Positions 44,830-54,065 of a stretch of 64,000 bases of DNA are shown here, in pieces. Each line of letters opens with the position of its first letter. Within the stretch, counting starts at the first letter, position 1. A program made the translations under genes and the position numbers. The stretch comes from Burkholderiales bacterium (lineage in GTDB: Bacteria; Pseudomonadota; Gammaproteobacteria; Burkholderiales; Burkholderiaceae_C), in assembly GCA_016191525.1 (NCBI GenBank), contig JACPOK010000038.1, forward strand, positions 36,973 to 100,972. The letters run 5' to 3'. The notes under the pieces are model-generated. The model did no database searches, was not told the origin of the DNA, and saw only the letters and a program-made list of their open reading frames with translations.

Positions 44830-45117
44830 ATGAACGAAATCACCCTCACCGACAACCCCGGCGGGAACCGCTTTGAGCTCAGCAAGGGCGGCGCTGTGGC
44901 GGCCTTCGCCGAATACACGCTGGCGCCCGGCGTCATCACCTTCACCCACACCGAGGTGCTGCCGGGCAACGAAGGCCAGGGCCTGGGCTCCAGGCTGGCG
45001 GTGTTTGCGCTGGACAACGCGCGCGGCCGCGGGCTGAAGGTCGTGCCGAAGTGCGAGTTTTTCGCCGGCTACATCGCCAAGCACGCGAACTACCAGGACC
45101 TGCTCAGCACCACCTGA
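44830..45117 (+). CDS. short GNAT-like N-acetyltransferase
   Basis: 95 residues of the minimal GCN5-related type (YidJ-like): FELSKGGAVAAFAEYTLAPGVITFTHTEVLPGNEGQGLGSRL, with EGQGLGSRL as acetyl-CoA pyrophosphate loop, then VVPKCEFFAGYIAKHANYQDL. Single-domain proteins of this group may acetylate metabolites or proteins; none is defined here. Confidence 0.85.
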   Translation: MNEITLTDNPGGNRFELSKGGAVAAFAEYTLAPGVITFTHTEVLPGNEGQGLGSRLAVFALDNARGRGLKVVPKCEFFAGYIAKHANYQDLLSTT

Positions 45118-45195
45118 TCCGTGGCGGGCCTTGAAAAGGGCCGGCGGGCGCGCATCTTCAGCGGGTCAAGCGCACCTTTGCGCGAAGGAGCCTCC

Positions 45196-46059
45196 ATGCT
45201 GAAACGCCTTGCCCGACTTCTTGTGGCCATTTCCGCGGCGGCCACGCTGACCGCCGCCCTGGCCCAGGCCGAGCCCACGCTCGACCAGGTTTACAAGGCC
45301 GCCCAGGCCGGCCAGCTGATCCAGGCCCAGGAAATGATGAAACAGGTGCTGGCCAACCACCCCAAGAGCGGCAAGGCCCACTACGTGGAGGCCGAGCTGC
45401 TGGCGCGCCAGGGGCTGGGCGCCCGCGCACGGGAAGAGCTGGCGCTGGCCGAATCGCTGGCCCCCGGCCTGCCCTTTGCCAAGCCGGCCGCGGTGCAGGC
45501 GCTGCGCGCCGAGATTTCACCGGTGACCGATCTCACGCCGCGCGGCAGCAACGTGGCGCGCGAGTCTTCGGTGGCGCCGTCGCAGGCTCCCGCACCATCA
45601 TTCCCCTGGGGCATGGCGCTGGGCTTTGCCGCGCTGGCGGGCGCTGTGTATGTGTTTGTGCTGTCGCGGCGCAAGGCCGCGCCGGCCGCGCCAGCCGCAT
45701 ATGCGGGCTCCGCAGGCCCCACCAGCATGCCGGCACAGCCCATGGGCATGAACCCCGGCGCGGCGCCCTACAGCCCGTACGGCGCTGCCGCGCCGGCACC
45801 TGCGCCGGGCATGGGCAGCCGCATCGCCGGCGGCGTGGCAACGGGGTTGGCAGTGGGAGCGGGTGTGATGGCGGCCGAAGCCATCGGCCGCAACCTGTTC
45901 GGGCCGGACCACCACGACCGCGCCGCGCCGCAGTCGGCGCAGGACAGCTTCAAGCCGCTGGACCAGAACGCCGACATGGGCGGCAATGATTTCGGCGTGA
46001 ACGATGCCGGCTCGTGGGACGACGGCGGCGGCAGTGACGGGGGTGGCAGCTGGGACTAA
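45196..46059 (+). CDS. TPR-type exported membrane protein with glycine-rich tail
   Basis: 287 residues. Signal peptide (MLKRLARLLVAISAAATLTAALAQA), a TPR-like region (about 28-95: LIQAQEMMKQVLANHPKSGKAHYVEAELLARQGLGARAREEL), one membrane segment (about 136-156, WGMALGFAALAGAVYVFVL), a Pro/Ala/Gly-rich linker and a C-terminal tail of Asp/Gly/Ser/Trp (GSWDDGGGSDGGGSWD). Function unknown. GAAGGAG precedes the ATG. Confidence 0.75.
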   Translation: MLKRLARLLVAISAAATLTAALAQAEPTLDQVYKAAQAGQLIQAQEMMKQVLANHPKSGKAHYVEAELLARQGLGARAREELALAESLAPGLPFAKPAAVQALRAEISPVTDLTPRGSNVARESSVAPSQAPAPSFPWGMALGFAALAGAVYVFVLSRRKAAPAAPAAYAGSAGPTSMPAQPMGMNPGAAPYSPYGAAAPAPAPGMGSRIAGGVATGLAVGAGVMAAEAIGRNLFGPDHHDRAAPQSAQDSFKPLDQNADMGGNDFGVNDAGSWDDGGGSDGGGSWD

Positions 46060-46194
46060 TGAGCGAAGGGCGGGGAAAAACGCAGGTATCTCAGCCATTG
46101 CCCATGGCGGCGGCGGCCGCCATGGGGTTGCGTACAGTCACACACGGCCGCGCTGCCCGTTCCTATGATGCGTTTTGCATCCACGGAGCAGCGC

Positions 46195-46908
46195 ATGACC
46201 GCACAGCAGCAGCAACTGGCATCCGCCACCGAACTGGCGAAGAAAAACACTGTCCGCTTCCCCAATGAGAGCGCGGAGTACCGCCGGGCTCGAGAGGCGC
46301 TGCTGGCCCAGGAAATCGAGCTGCGCCGCCACATCGAGCGCGTGGCGCAGCAGCGGCGCGAACTGCCGCCCGGCGGCCTGGTGCCGAAGGACTACGAGTT
46401 CATCGGCGAAAGCGGGCCCGTGAAACTCTCGCAGATGTTCGGCGGCAAACAGACCCTGGCCATCTACAGCTACATGTACGGCCCCCAGCGCAAGCGGCCC
46501 TGCCCCATGTGCACCACCCTGATGTCTTCCTGGGACGGCCCCGCGCCCGATGTGGAGCAGAACATCGCCCTGGCGATGGTGGCGCGCTCACCGATCGAGC
46601 GGCTGGTGGCGTTCAAGAAGGAGCGCGGCTGGCACCACCTGAAGCTTTACTCGGACCCCAGCGGCGAATACACGCGCGCTTATGTGAGCGCGGAGGATGC
46701 CGATGTGCCGGGCTTCAGTGTCTTCACCCGCAGGGACGGCGGCATCCGCCATTTCTGGAGCGGCGAGATGGGCGCGGTGACGGCCGACCCGGGCCAGGAC
46801 CCGCGCGGCGCGCCCGACCTGGCGCCGCTGTGGACCATCCTGGACAACACGCCCGAGGGGCGTGACCCGAAGTGGTACCCGCAGCTGAGTTACCCGGAAA
46901 CAGCCTGA
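46195..46908 (+). CDS. DUF899 thioredoxin-fold protein
   Basis: 237 residues. Start at 46195 has GGAG seven bases upstream; an in-frame ATG lies at 46165. Family marks: KDYEFIGESGPVKLSQMFGGKQTLAIYSYMYG, then CPMCTTLMSSWDG, a peroxiredoxin-like CxxC site, then the late VFTRRDGGIRHFWSGEM strand. DUF899 proteins look like thioredoxin-fold oxidoreductases; no reaction is known. Confidence 0.85.
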   Translation: MTAQQQQLASATELAKKNTVRFPNESAEYRRAREALLAQEIELRRHIERVAQQRRELPPGGLVPKDYEFIGESGPVKLSQMFGGKQTLAIYSYMYGPQRKRPCPMCTTLMSSWDGPAPDVEQNIALAMVARSPIERLVAFKKERGWHHLKLYSDPSGEYTRAYVSAEDADVPGFSVFTRRDGGIRHFWSGEMGAVTADPGQDPRGAPDLAPLWTILDNTPEGRDPKWYPQLSYPETA

Positions 46909-46914
46909 GAGCGC

Positions 46915-47868
46915 CTAGGCACGCCGCCTGGCGACAGGCTTGCTGCTGGATTTGGCCTTGACCGGCGCCTTGCCGGCGGCAGCGGCGCGTGCGCGCGCCG
47001 GCGCTTCGTCATTGGCGGCGTTGCGCTTTCCGGTGGCCTTGGCCGGCGCCTTGGCCTTGCTGGCCGGGGCGGTTTTGCCTTGCAGGCTGCGGCGCAGCAA
47101 CTCGGTCAGGTCAATTACGTCGGCGCTGGGGCGCGGCGCCTCTTCACCCTCAGCCGCCTGCACCAGCGCGATGTCGCCACGCGCTGCCTTGGCCTGCACC
47201 AGCCGCTGCAGCTGTTCCTTGAATTCGTCGTGGTACAGGCCCGGGCTCCATTCGGCCGCCAGGTCGTTGACCAGCAGCTCGGCCATCTTCATTTCCTTGT
47301 CGCTGACGGCGACGTCGGGCATGGCATCGGCTGGCGCGTCACGCACTTCATCGGCCCAGCGCAGCAGGTTGAGCACCAGCCCTTTTTCGGTGGGAATGAG
47401 CGCGGCCAGGTGCTGCTTGGTGGATATCACCACCCGGGCGATGCCGACCTTGCCGGTCTTCTTCATGGTGTCGCGCAGCAGCGCATAGGCCTTGGTGCCA
47501 CGGGTGGCGGGCGCCACGTAATAGGGCTTGTTGAAGTAGCCGGGCTGGATGGCGCCGGCGTCCACGAAGGCCTCGATCTCTATGGTCTGGGTGGTCTTGG
47601 GCAGCGCGGCGCGGATTTCGTCACGCGTGAGGGTCACGTACTGGCCCTCCTCCACTTCGATGCCCTTGACGATGTCCTGCTGCGCCACTGCCTCGCCGGT
47701 GGTCTTGCTCACCTGCTGATTGCCCACGGCGCTCATGCTCTCGCGGTCAATCCACTTGAATTTCGGGCGCGTGTCCTGCACGCCGCTGTACAGGACGATG
47801 GGGATGTGCACCAGCCCGAAGCTGATCGCGCCTTTCCAGGTGGTACGGGTGCTGGCGGGTGCGGCCAT
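46915..47868 (-). CDS. ku: bacterial Ku DNA end-binding protein
   Basis: 317 residues. The Ku core begins TTWKGAISFGLVHIPIVLYSG and runs to about 235, with KFKWIDRE, KGIEVEEGQYVTL and YYVAPATRGTKAYALLRD. A long Lys/Ala-rich tail (about 255-317) resembles the C-terminal DNA-binding extension of some Ku proteins. Ku holds broken ends for NHEJ with LigD. No ligD gene is in this window. A small gene precedes it by 2 bp. Confidence 0.95.
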   Translation of the reverse strand: MAAPASTRTTWKGAISFGLVHIPIVLYSGVQDTRPKFKWIDRESMSAVGNQQVSKTTGEAVAQQDIVKGIEVEEGQYVTLTRDEIRAALPKTTQTIEIEAFVDAGAIQPGYFNKPYYVAPATRGTKAYALLRDTMKKTGKVGIARVVISTKQHLAALIPTEKGLVLNLLRWADEVRDAPADAMPDVAVSDKEMKMAELLVNDLAAEWSPGLYHDEFKEQLQRLVQAKAARGDIALVQAAEGEEAPRPSADVIDLTELLRRSLQGKTAPASKAKAPAKATGKRNAANDEAPARARAAAAGKAPVKAKSSSKPVARRRA

Positions 47869-47870
47869 GC

Positions 47871-48062
47871 CTATCTCCCCTCGCGGTCTTCGTCGTCACT
47901 GCCGGGGCCGCCGCCGGTGGGAATGTCTTCGTCCTTGGTGCGGCTTTGCACCAGCGACTGGTGGGCCAGGTGCGGCAGCACGCTGGCGGCGCCCGAACCG
48001 GTGCGCCCATGGTCGGTGGGCTCGGCGGCTGGCGCGGTCTTTTCCGGGTTGGAAGTGGACAT
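47871..48062 (-). CDS. small disordered protein upstream of ku
   Basis: 63 residues, Gly/Asp/Glu/Pro-rich and probably unstructured (MSTSNPEKTAPAAEPTDHG; tail TGGGPGSDDEDREGR). The stop lies 2 bp before the ku ATG, so they are likely one transcript. No family recognised. Confidence 0.5.
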   Translation of the reverse strand: MSTSNPEKTAPAAEPTDHGRTGSGAASVLPHLAHQSLVQSRTKDEDIPTGGGPGSDDEDREGR

Positions 48063-48116
48063 GGCCAATCCATCCTAGTGAAGCCCTGACGGCTCAGCTG
48101 TAGGACGCGAGCCAAT

Positions 48117-50273
48117 TCAGCCGGCCGGGCCCTTGTCGGTCACCCGGGTGATGGCGGCGCTGAGGATCTGCGCCGAACAGGGCTTGGGCAGCACCTCGAA
48201 GTCGAGCTTGCCGATCGCTTCCATGTGCTCGGCGTAACCCGTCATCAGCAGCACGGGCAGCGAAGGCAGCGTCTGGCGGATGAATTGCGCCAGGCCCACG
48301 CCGTCCATGTCGCCCGGCATCACCACGTCGGTCAGCACCAGGTCGGGCAGGTCGGCGTGCGCGGCCAGCCATTCGCGCCCGGCAGCGGCGCGGTCCACCC
48401 GCGTTACCGTGCAGCCCAGCGCTTCCAGCAGGGCCAGCAGCGAGCCGGCGACCTCGTCGTTGTCTTCCACCAGCAGCACGCGTTTTCCCAGCTGCCGGTC
48501 CACCGCCCTGCGGTCGGCCGGGCCAGGCGCGGCAGCCGCTTCGGTGGCGGGAAAGAACAGGCTGACGCGGGTGCCGTTGCCGGGCACGCTGGTGATGGTG
48601 GCGGCCCCGCCCGCCCGTTCGCACAGGCCGTACACCTGGCTCAGGCCCAGGCCGGTGCCGTGGCCCACGGGCTTGGTGGTGAAGAAGGGCTCGAAGACCT
48701 TGCCGATCACCTCTTCGGGAATGCCGCCGCCTGTATCGCCGGCCTCGACCACCACGGCGTCGCCCTTCAGCGGCGCCGGCAGTTCGCCCGTGGCGTTGCG
48801 CGCCATGATGGTGAAAGCGCCTCCGGACGGCATGGCGTCGCGCGCGTTGATCGCCAGGTTCAGCAGCGCCAGTTCCAGCTCGGCCATGTCCACGGTGATT
48901 GCACGCGTATCGGGGGCCACCTCGATGTCCAGCGCGACCTGGCTGCCCAGCACCGGCACGATCAGCTCCCTCGCGGCCGGCAGCGCGTCCTGCAGCCGGA
49001 AGGTTTCCGGCACCAGCGCCTGACGCCGGGAGAACGCCAGCAACTGCCGGGTGAGCTTGGTGGCCGATTCCACCGCGCGGGAAATGGAAGCCAGCTGCCG
49101 CTTGCCGCCTTCGGTGACGTTGCGCTGCAGCAGGTAGGCGTTGTTGCTGATCACCATCAGCGCGTTGTTGAAGTCATGCGCCACGCCGCCGGTCAGCCGC
49201 CCCATCGCTTCCAGCTTCTGGGCCTGCAGCAGCGCGTCTTCGGCGCGGCGGCGGGTGGTGGTCTCGTGGGTGAGCTTGTCCGCGGTCTCGACTGCCTCCT
49301 GCGTGCGGCGCTGGGCCACGCGTGCCGCGAAGTAGAGGGCCGCGAATGGCGGGATGCCCAGCACGAACAGGATGGCCAGCTCCTTGAAGAAATCGGCCCA
49401 CACCGCGCTCAGGTTCATGCCGGTGCCGACGAACAGCGGGTAGGCGCCGACGCGCTGGTAGGCGATCAGCCGGCTGAGCCCATCCACCGACGACTTGCCC
49501 TGGATCTGGCCCGAGGACCGGCCTGCCGCGATGCTCTTCATCACGGGGCTGCCCGGTGCCAGCCGGTCGGGCGCGCCGGCCAGCCTGGGCCAGCGGGTGT
49601 AGATCGGGCCGTCCTCGCGGAACAGGTTCACCGCCAGGCCCGGCTCGTCGGAGACCAGGTCGCTGTAGAACTGCTCGAAATACGCGGCCAGCAGGCTGAT
49701 GTTGATCACGCCGCCAAAAGCGCCGTCAGGGCCCTTGAAACCCAGGCTCAGGTTGACGATGCGTTCGTCCGTGGTGCGGGTGGTGAAAGGCGCGGACAAA
49801 TAGCGCTGGTCTTTGGTGGCCCGGTGGAACCGGAAATATTCGCGGTCGGAGAAATCGATATCGGGCGCCGGGAAGAAGCGGCTGGTGACGACGGGCCGGC
49901 CGTCGGCGCCGATGATCCAGATGGACTGGATCTGCGGCTCGTTCTTCACCTTGGCCAGCAGCAGCGCATGCAGCGAGGCCTCGGCCTTGCGCAGGCCGGC
50001 GGCGCTCTTGCCGTCGACGATGTCGAACAGCCGGTCTTCCAGGGCTTCGGCCCCGCCGATCACCTTGGCCGCATGCTCGTGCGCGACCCGCAGCGAGCGG
50101 CTCACCCGCTGCTCGGCCGTGGTGCTGGTTTCAAGGTAGCGGTAAACGCCCAGCGTGCTGTAGAAGATCAGGGGGACCGCGATGCTCAGTATTCCGAGGG
50201 TCCTGAGCGGGAGGGAAATGGCTTTGAGGTGGCGGTCCTGCACAGCCGAAAGGTTAGCACGCCACCCCGGCAC
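48117..50273 (-). CDS. dCache-type hybrid histidine kinase
   Basis: 718 residues from a GTG; a GTG at 50243 is an alternative and neither has a good ribosome site. Membrane segment about 25-45, periplasmic double-Cache region (about 55-285, IQSIWIIGADGRPVV, FSDREYFRFHRATKD), second segment about 297-318. HisKA with H366 in GGVAHDFNNALMVISNNA, HATPase with N473/N476 region LLNLAINARDAMP, receiver with D649 in LTDVVMP. It ends in a receiver, without an output domain. No regulator beside it. Confidence 0.88.
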   Translation of the reverse strand: MPGWRANLSAVQDRHLKAISLPLRTLGILSIAVPLIFYSTLGVYRYLETSTTAEQRVSRSLRVAHEHAAKVIGGAEALEDRLFDIVDGKSAAGLRKAEASLHALLLAKVKNEPQIQSIWIIGADGRPVVTSRFFPAPDIDFSDREYFRFHRATKDQRYLSAPFTTRTTDERIVNLSLGFKGPDGAFGGVINISLLAAYFEQFYSDLVSDEPGLAVNLFREDGPIYTRWPRLAGAPDRLAPGSPVMKSIAAGRSSGQIQGKSSVDGLSRLIAYQRVGAYPLFVGTGMNLSAVWADFFKELAILFVLGIPPFAALYFAARVAQRRTQEAVETADKLTHETTTRRRAEDALLQAQKLEAMGRLTGGVAHDFNNALMVISNNAYLLQRNVTEGGKRQLASISRAVESATKLTRQLLAFSRRQALVPETFRLQDALPAARELIVPVLGSQVALDIEVAPDTRAITVDMAELELALLNLAINARDAMPSGGAFTIMARNATGELPAPLKGDAVVVEAGDTGGGIPEEVIGKVFEPFFTTKPVGHGTGLGLSQVYGLCERAGGAATITSVPGNGTRVSLFFPATEAAAAPGPADRRAVDRQLGKRVLLVEDNDEVAGSLLALLEALGCTVTRVDRAAAGREWLAAHADLPDLVLTDVVMPGDMDGVGLAQFIRQTLPSLPVLLMTGYAEHMEAIGKLDFEVLPKPCSAQILSAAITRVTDKGPAG

Positions 50274-50329
50274 GCTGGTGCCGGGTTTTGTGGGAAACTC
50301 TTTTGGCGCAGCGCGCCAGCACGCGACCC

Positions 50330-50719
50330 ATGATCAGACCCACCCCTTCGTCACCCGCCCCGACCAGCCATTCCGCATCCGCCGCGGCCCACGAGTTCAT
50401 CGCGGTGCTGGACCGGTATTCGGCCAACTTCGACCTGATGGTCTCGGCCTGGAAAACGCGGGACATCTACGACGTGGTGACGGACGAATTCTCGGCGCTG
50501 ATGCAGCTGCAGAAGGCGTCTTTTCCGGAAGCGGCCGTGGTGATGATCGACGTGGTGCTGGCCCACAATGATGTGGCCATCGCCTTGCTGGACCTGCACC
50601 GCTTTCGCAACCAGCGCGGGCTGGCGAGGTTCACGGAGAAGGACCTGTCAGACCGGCAGGCGCGGCATGCGCTCGCGGTCACCGCGCTGCGCAGCTACAT
50701 CCTGAAAAAAACCCACTGA
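50330..50719 (+). CDS. uncharacterised helical protein, member A of a convergent pair
   Basis: 129 residues, no signal peptide. Core: FIAVLDRYSANFDLMVSAWKTRDIYDVV, then MLQ-type helix QLQKASFPEAAVVMIDVVLAHNDVAIALLDLHRFR. It shares spacing and residues with the minus-strand protein at 50721 (LDxYxAxFxxMV, LLAH/VLAH, LLD/LWDF), so the two look like paralogues placed tail to tail, their stops 1 bp apart. Function unknown. Confidence 0.6.
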   Translation: MIRPTPSSPAPTSHSASAAAHEFIAVLDRYSANFDLMVSAWKTRDIYDVVTDEFSALMQLQKASFPEAAVVMIDVVLAHNDVAIALLDLHRFRNQRGLARFTEKDLSDRQARHALAVTALRSYILKKTH

Positions 50720-50720
50720 A

Positions 50721-51131
50721 TCAGAAGCCTACGCTGGGCGCCGCGGGCGGCTTGCGGGTGCCGGCGCCGCTGGCCCGCACGATTCTTTCGCAGGCTTCGC
50801 GCAGGCGCTCCACCGCCTCGTCGTGGTCGGCAGTCAGCCCGGGCAGGCCACCTTCGGAAACCGAGGGCGTTCCGCGCACCCTGGAAAGCTGGAAATCCCA
50901 CAGCGCCGTCATCAGCGAGCTGTGCGCCAGCAGGAATTCCACCGCTTCCCCCGCGACCCGCCGGAAGATCACCAGCTTGGCGGCGCGTATTTGCTCCAGC
51001 ACCCGGTTGACCTCTTCGTAGGTGCCTGGGTTCATGTCGTCCAGGACCATCGAATGAAACTTGGCCTCATACACGTCCAGCGCGGCCAGCAGGCTTTGCG
51101 CAGCGGTGATCTCGGCTTCATTCTGGTCCAT
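50721..51131 (-). CDS. uncharacterised helical protein, member B of a convergent pair
   Basis: 136 residues. LLAALDVYEAKFHSMVLDDMNPGTYEEVNRVLEQIRAAKLVIFRRVAGEAVEFLLAHSSLMTALWDFQLSR aligns with the plus-strand partner over most of its length. It adds a Gly/Pro-rich tail. Start ATG at 51131 (MDQNEAEI) rather than the longer frame. It is divergent from the kinase-fold gene at 51203. Confidence 0.6.
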   Translation of the reverse strand: MDQNEAEITAAQSLLAALDVYEAKFHSMVLDDMNPGTYEEVNRVLEQIRAAKLVIFRRVAGEAVEFLLAHSSLMTALWDFQLSRVRGTPSVSEGGLPGLTADHDEAVERLREACERIVRASGAGTRKPPAAPSVGF

Positions 51132-51202
51132 CGTTGCCCTTTGTTTGTTGCTGCAGTCGGGAGCAACAAGTGTACCCAGCCGGGCCACCTAGAATCGCCG
51201 CG

Positions 51203-52195
51203 ATGTCCCACGTTTCCCACACCACGCTCACGGCCGGCGAAATCGCCCGCATCGTCGAGGCCAATTACGAGTTGCCGGGCGTGGCCGGCGGGAACCTGGC
51301 GCGGCGCGGCTTCAACGATGTCTACGAGCTGCAGCTGGCCGGTGGCAAGCGCTGCATCGTGCGCCTGAGCGCGCAGCGGCCGCGCGGGCCGGCCAACGCC
51401 GAATACGAGTCGGCGCTGCTGCGCCACCTGAAAAAAGCGGGCGTCGCGGTGGGCACGGCGCTGCTGACGCACAAGGGCGCCGCCAGTGTGCCCGTGATGC
51501 TGCCCGAGGGGGCGCGCACGCTGATGGCATTCGAGTACCTGGAAGGCGACCCGCCGCTGGACAACCTGGACGACATCGCGGCCGTGGGCGCGGGCCTGGC
51601 GCAGATCCACGAAGCCTCGGCCAGTTACAGCGGGCCGCCCAGCCTGTACACGCTGGAGCTCGACCATCTGCTTCGCCGGCCGCTGAAACGGCTGCTGGCC
51701 TCGCCCACCATGGACGCGCGGCTGCAAAAGGATTTCTCCGCCATCGCCCAGCGGCTGGACGAGCGCATCACCGCCATGCCCGCACTGTCGCGCGTGGGCT
51801 GCCACGGCGACTGCCACGGCTACAACAGCTTCATGTTCACCGCACCGGGTGGAAAGCGGACCGCCTCGTTCTTCGATTTCGACGACGCCGGCCCGGGCTA
51901 CCTGGCGTACGACCTGGTGGTTTATCTCTGGGCCAACCTGCCGCGGGAATTCAAGGCCCAGCCGGATGCGGCGGTGCGCGAAAAGTGGGCGCGCTACCTG
52001 GCCGGCTACCGCAGCGTGCGGCCGATTCCCGAGGCCGACGCGGCTGCCGTGGTGCCGTTCGCGGCCGTGCGCTCATTCTGGGCGATGGGCGAATCGGCCG
52101 GCCGCATTCCGCATTGGGGCTCGCAGGCGCAGCCGCAGTACTGGCTGCGCAAGCAGGTGGACACGCTCACTGCCTGGGAGACGCTGCAGATCTAG
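51203..52195 (+). CDS. aminoglycoside phosphotransferase-fold kinase
   Basis: 330 residues. Catalytic loop HGDCHGYNSF at 201-210 and metal-binding FDFDDAG at 224-230, with a preceding N-lobe (RRGFNDVYELQLAGGKRCIVRLS). Related to SrkA/homoserine-kinase-type enzymes that phosphorylate small hydroxyl substrates or protein side chains. No neighbour points to a substrate. Confidence 0.9.
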   Translation: MSHVSHTTLTAGEIARIVEANYELPGVAGGNLARRGFNDVYELQLAGGKRCIVRLSAQRPRGPANAEYESALLRHLKKAGVAVGTALLTHKGAASVPVMLPEGARTLMAFEYLEGDPPLDNLDDIAAVGAGLAQIHEASASYSGPPSLYTLELDHLLRRPLKRLLASPTMDARLQKDFSAIAQRLDERITAMPALSRVGCHGDCHGYNSFMFTAPGGKRTASFFDFDDAGPGYLAYDLVVYLWANLPREFKAQPDAAVREKWARYLAGYRSVRPIPEADAAAVVPFAAVRSFWAMGESAGRIPHWGSQAQPQYWLRKQVDTLTAWETLQI

Positions 52196-52202
52196 GCAGG
52201 CC

Positions 52203-52487
52203 TCAAGGTCCCGCGTCGTATTCGACCTTGTCGCAGACTTCGGCGGTGAAGGTCAGCACCACATGGAAGTTGATGCGGCGCCATTCGAGCACCTCGCGCC
52301 CCGGCGCCAGCTTGCTGCGCCGGTGCGGCTCCCCCACGAATTTGATGATCTCAGCCATGGTGCGCCCGGGAATCACGCCCAGCGACTCGAACTTGTGGCG
52401 CAGCGTCCGCGAGCGGATGGCGCCCGCCCAGGCGGCGGCCAGGCTGGCGAAGATGACGACGACCGCGAGCAGCAGGAGTGTTTTCAA
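52203..52487 (-). CDS. small membrane-anchored protein
   Basis: 94 residues from TTG at 52487. One N-terminal membrane segment (LLLLAVVVIFASLAAAWAGA), then a small SmpA-like beta domain with IPGRTMAEIIKFVGEPHRRSKL and VLEWRRINFHVVLTFTAEVC. Such folds occur in outer-membrane assembly or inhibitor proteins; no function assigned. Convergent with the kinase-fold gene. Confidence 0.6.
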   Translation of the reverse strand: MKTLLLLAVVVIFASLAAAWAGAIRSRTLRHKFESLGVIPGRTMAEIIKFVGEPHRRSKLAPGREVLEWRRINFHVVLTFTAEVCDKVEYDAGP

Positions 52488-52557
52488 GACGCTGGAATCA
52501 TAACGGCGCGTGGCGGAGTCGCTCGCCGGTAGCCCGCGGGATGCGAAAATCGGCGTA

Positions 52558-53331
52558 ATGACCCTCGCACCCGCCAACGCCGGCCAGCCCCTGGACGCCG
52601 ACGACTTTGATGCCCAGGACGCCGAGCTTGACGCCCTGCGCGAGCACGACGACGAAATCCCGCAATGGGAATTCTGCGAGGGTTTCCTGGCCGCGCTGGT
52701 CTGCGCGCGCCGCGCCATCGAACCCGACGAATACTGGCCGGTGCTGCTGGGCGAGACCTTCAAGCCGATGGCCCACATGGAGTTCGTGCTGCGCTGGAAG
52801 CGCCGCTGGGCGGAAATCGCCACCGCCCTCGATACGGCGGTGGAAACGCTGGACGACGACAGCACTTACCAGCCCGAAGTGCTGGACACGCTCGGCGCCG
52901 TGCTGGCGCTGCCCGGGGAAGAGCGCGGCGAAACGGAAATGGCCACCCTGCCCTCATTTGCGCAGGTCTGGGCCATCGGCTTCATGTACGCTGTGGAGAC
53001 CTGGCCTGAAGATTGGCAGCCGCCGCGCGACGCCGATGCGGCGCTGATGCTGGACGGCGCGCTGGGCGCCATCGTTGCGCTGGCGGAAGACGACAAGGGC
53101 AAGCCCGAAGTCTCGATGTTCGCGGAGGATGGCCCGCCCAGCGTCAGCCAGCAGCGGCTGGACGATTTCGGGGCCGCCATCTGGGCGGTGTATGACTTGC
53201 GCCAGCTCTGGAAAAGCCTGGGCCCCCGGGTACAGGCGGTGCGCAAGGAGCCCGAACCCGGCCGCAACGACCCGTGCCATTGCGGCAGCGGCAAGAAATT
53301 CAAGAAGTGCCACGGCGCTGGCCAGGCATGA
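52558..53331 (+). CDS. UPF0149 (YecA-like) protein with SEC-C zinc motif
   Basis: 257 residues. UPF0149 core (about 20-210: [27 protein letters not shown], then [15 protein letters not shown]) and a C-terminal SEC-C motif [24 protein letters not shown] binds zinc and in SecA contacts SecB and ribosomes. Role unknown, probably near translation or secretion. Stop overlaps the next ATG. Confidence 0.9.
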   Translation: MTLAPANAGQPLDADDFDAQDAELDALREHDDEIPQWEFCEGFLAALVCARRAIEPDEYWPVLLGETFKPMAHMEFVLRWKRRWAEIATALDTAVETLDDDSTYQPEVLDTLGAVLALPGEERGETEMATLPSFAQVWAIGFMYAVETWPEDWQPPRDADAALMLDGALGAIVALAEDDKGKPEVSMFAEDGPPSVSQQRLDDFGAAIWAVYDLRQLWKSLGPRVQAVRKEPEPGRNDPCHCGSGKKFKKCHGAGQA

Positions 53332-54065
53332 AGGAGCAGCACACCGGCGCCCCGATGCAGGCCCATGTCTCGCGCCTGCCCGACTACGTGGATGTGGAGC
53401 TCAGCGGCCACGTTGACCTGGACAAGTTGCTCGAACTGATAGGCAAGCTGGGCGCGCTGACGCAGGGCAGCGGCGACAGCCGCCTGCTGTTTGACCTGCT
53501 GCGGCTGGAAGGCGAGGTCCACCTGGCAAGCCAGATGCAGGTAGGCGAGCAGGTCGTGCTGCGGCTGGGGCACCTGGCGCGCGTGGCTTCGGTGGTGCCT
53601 GCCGACAAGATCACCCGCGCCAGCGAGCAGGTGGCCCGCGCCCATGGCGTGCAGCTGAAGATCTTCGACTCCAGGGACGCCGCGGTGGCCTGGCTGCTTG
53701 AGGAGGCGCCAGCACCCGGCGTATCCGCGGCAACGGCGACCGCGACGGTACTCGCCGATCCGGCCTGCGACGCGATCTGGTCTGCCGTGCGCCACCTTTT
53801 CCCGCTGCACGCCCAGGCCATCCAGCTGCCCAACGGCACGCTGGCCATTTCCTGGGCCATCACCAACACGCCGGGAGCGGTCTACGACATGGCCACGCCC
53901 ATCACCGTGCGGCTCGAACCGGCGCTGGAGCAAAGCATGCGCGAAGCGGACGCCGAAGGGCGCAAGCAGCTTGCCCTGCAGCAGGAGGCGGCGTTCCGTG
54001 CCGGCCTGATGGGCTACGACCCCTACACGTCGGTGCCCAAGGCGCGGGTGATCGTGCTGGGATGA
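53328..54065 (+). CDS. SpoIIAA/STAS-like protein with C-terminal extension
   Basis: 245 residues. N-terminal SpoIIAA-like fold (about 10-120): [48 protein letters not shown], and [15 protein letters not shown]. The C-terminal part (about 145-245), [31 protein letters not shown], is a separate domain I do not recognise. ATGA overlap with UPF0149 and with the MFS gene suggests one transcript. Confidence 0.7.
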   Translation: MKEQHTGAPMQAHVSRLPDYVDVELSGHVDLDKLLELIGKLGALTQGSGDSRLLFDLLRLEGEVHLASQMQVGEQVVLRLGHLARVASVVPADKITRASEQVARAHGVQLKIFDSRDAAVAWLLEEAPAPGVSAATATATVLADPACDAIWSAVRHLFPLHAQAIQLPNGTLAISWAITNTPGAVYDMATPITVRLEPALEQSMREADAEGRKQLALQQEAAFRAGLMGYDPYTSVPKARVIVLG

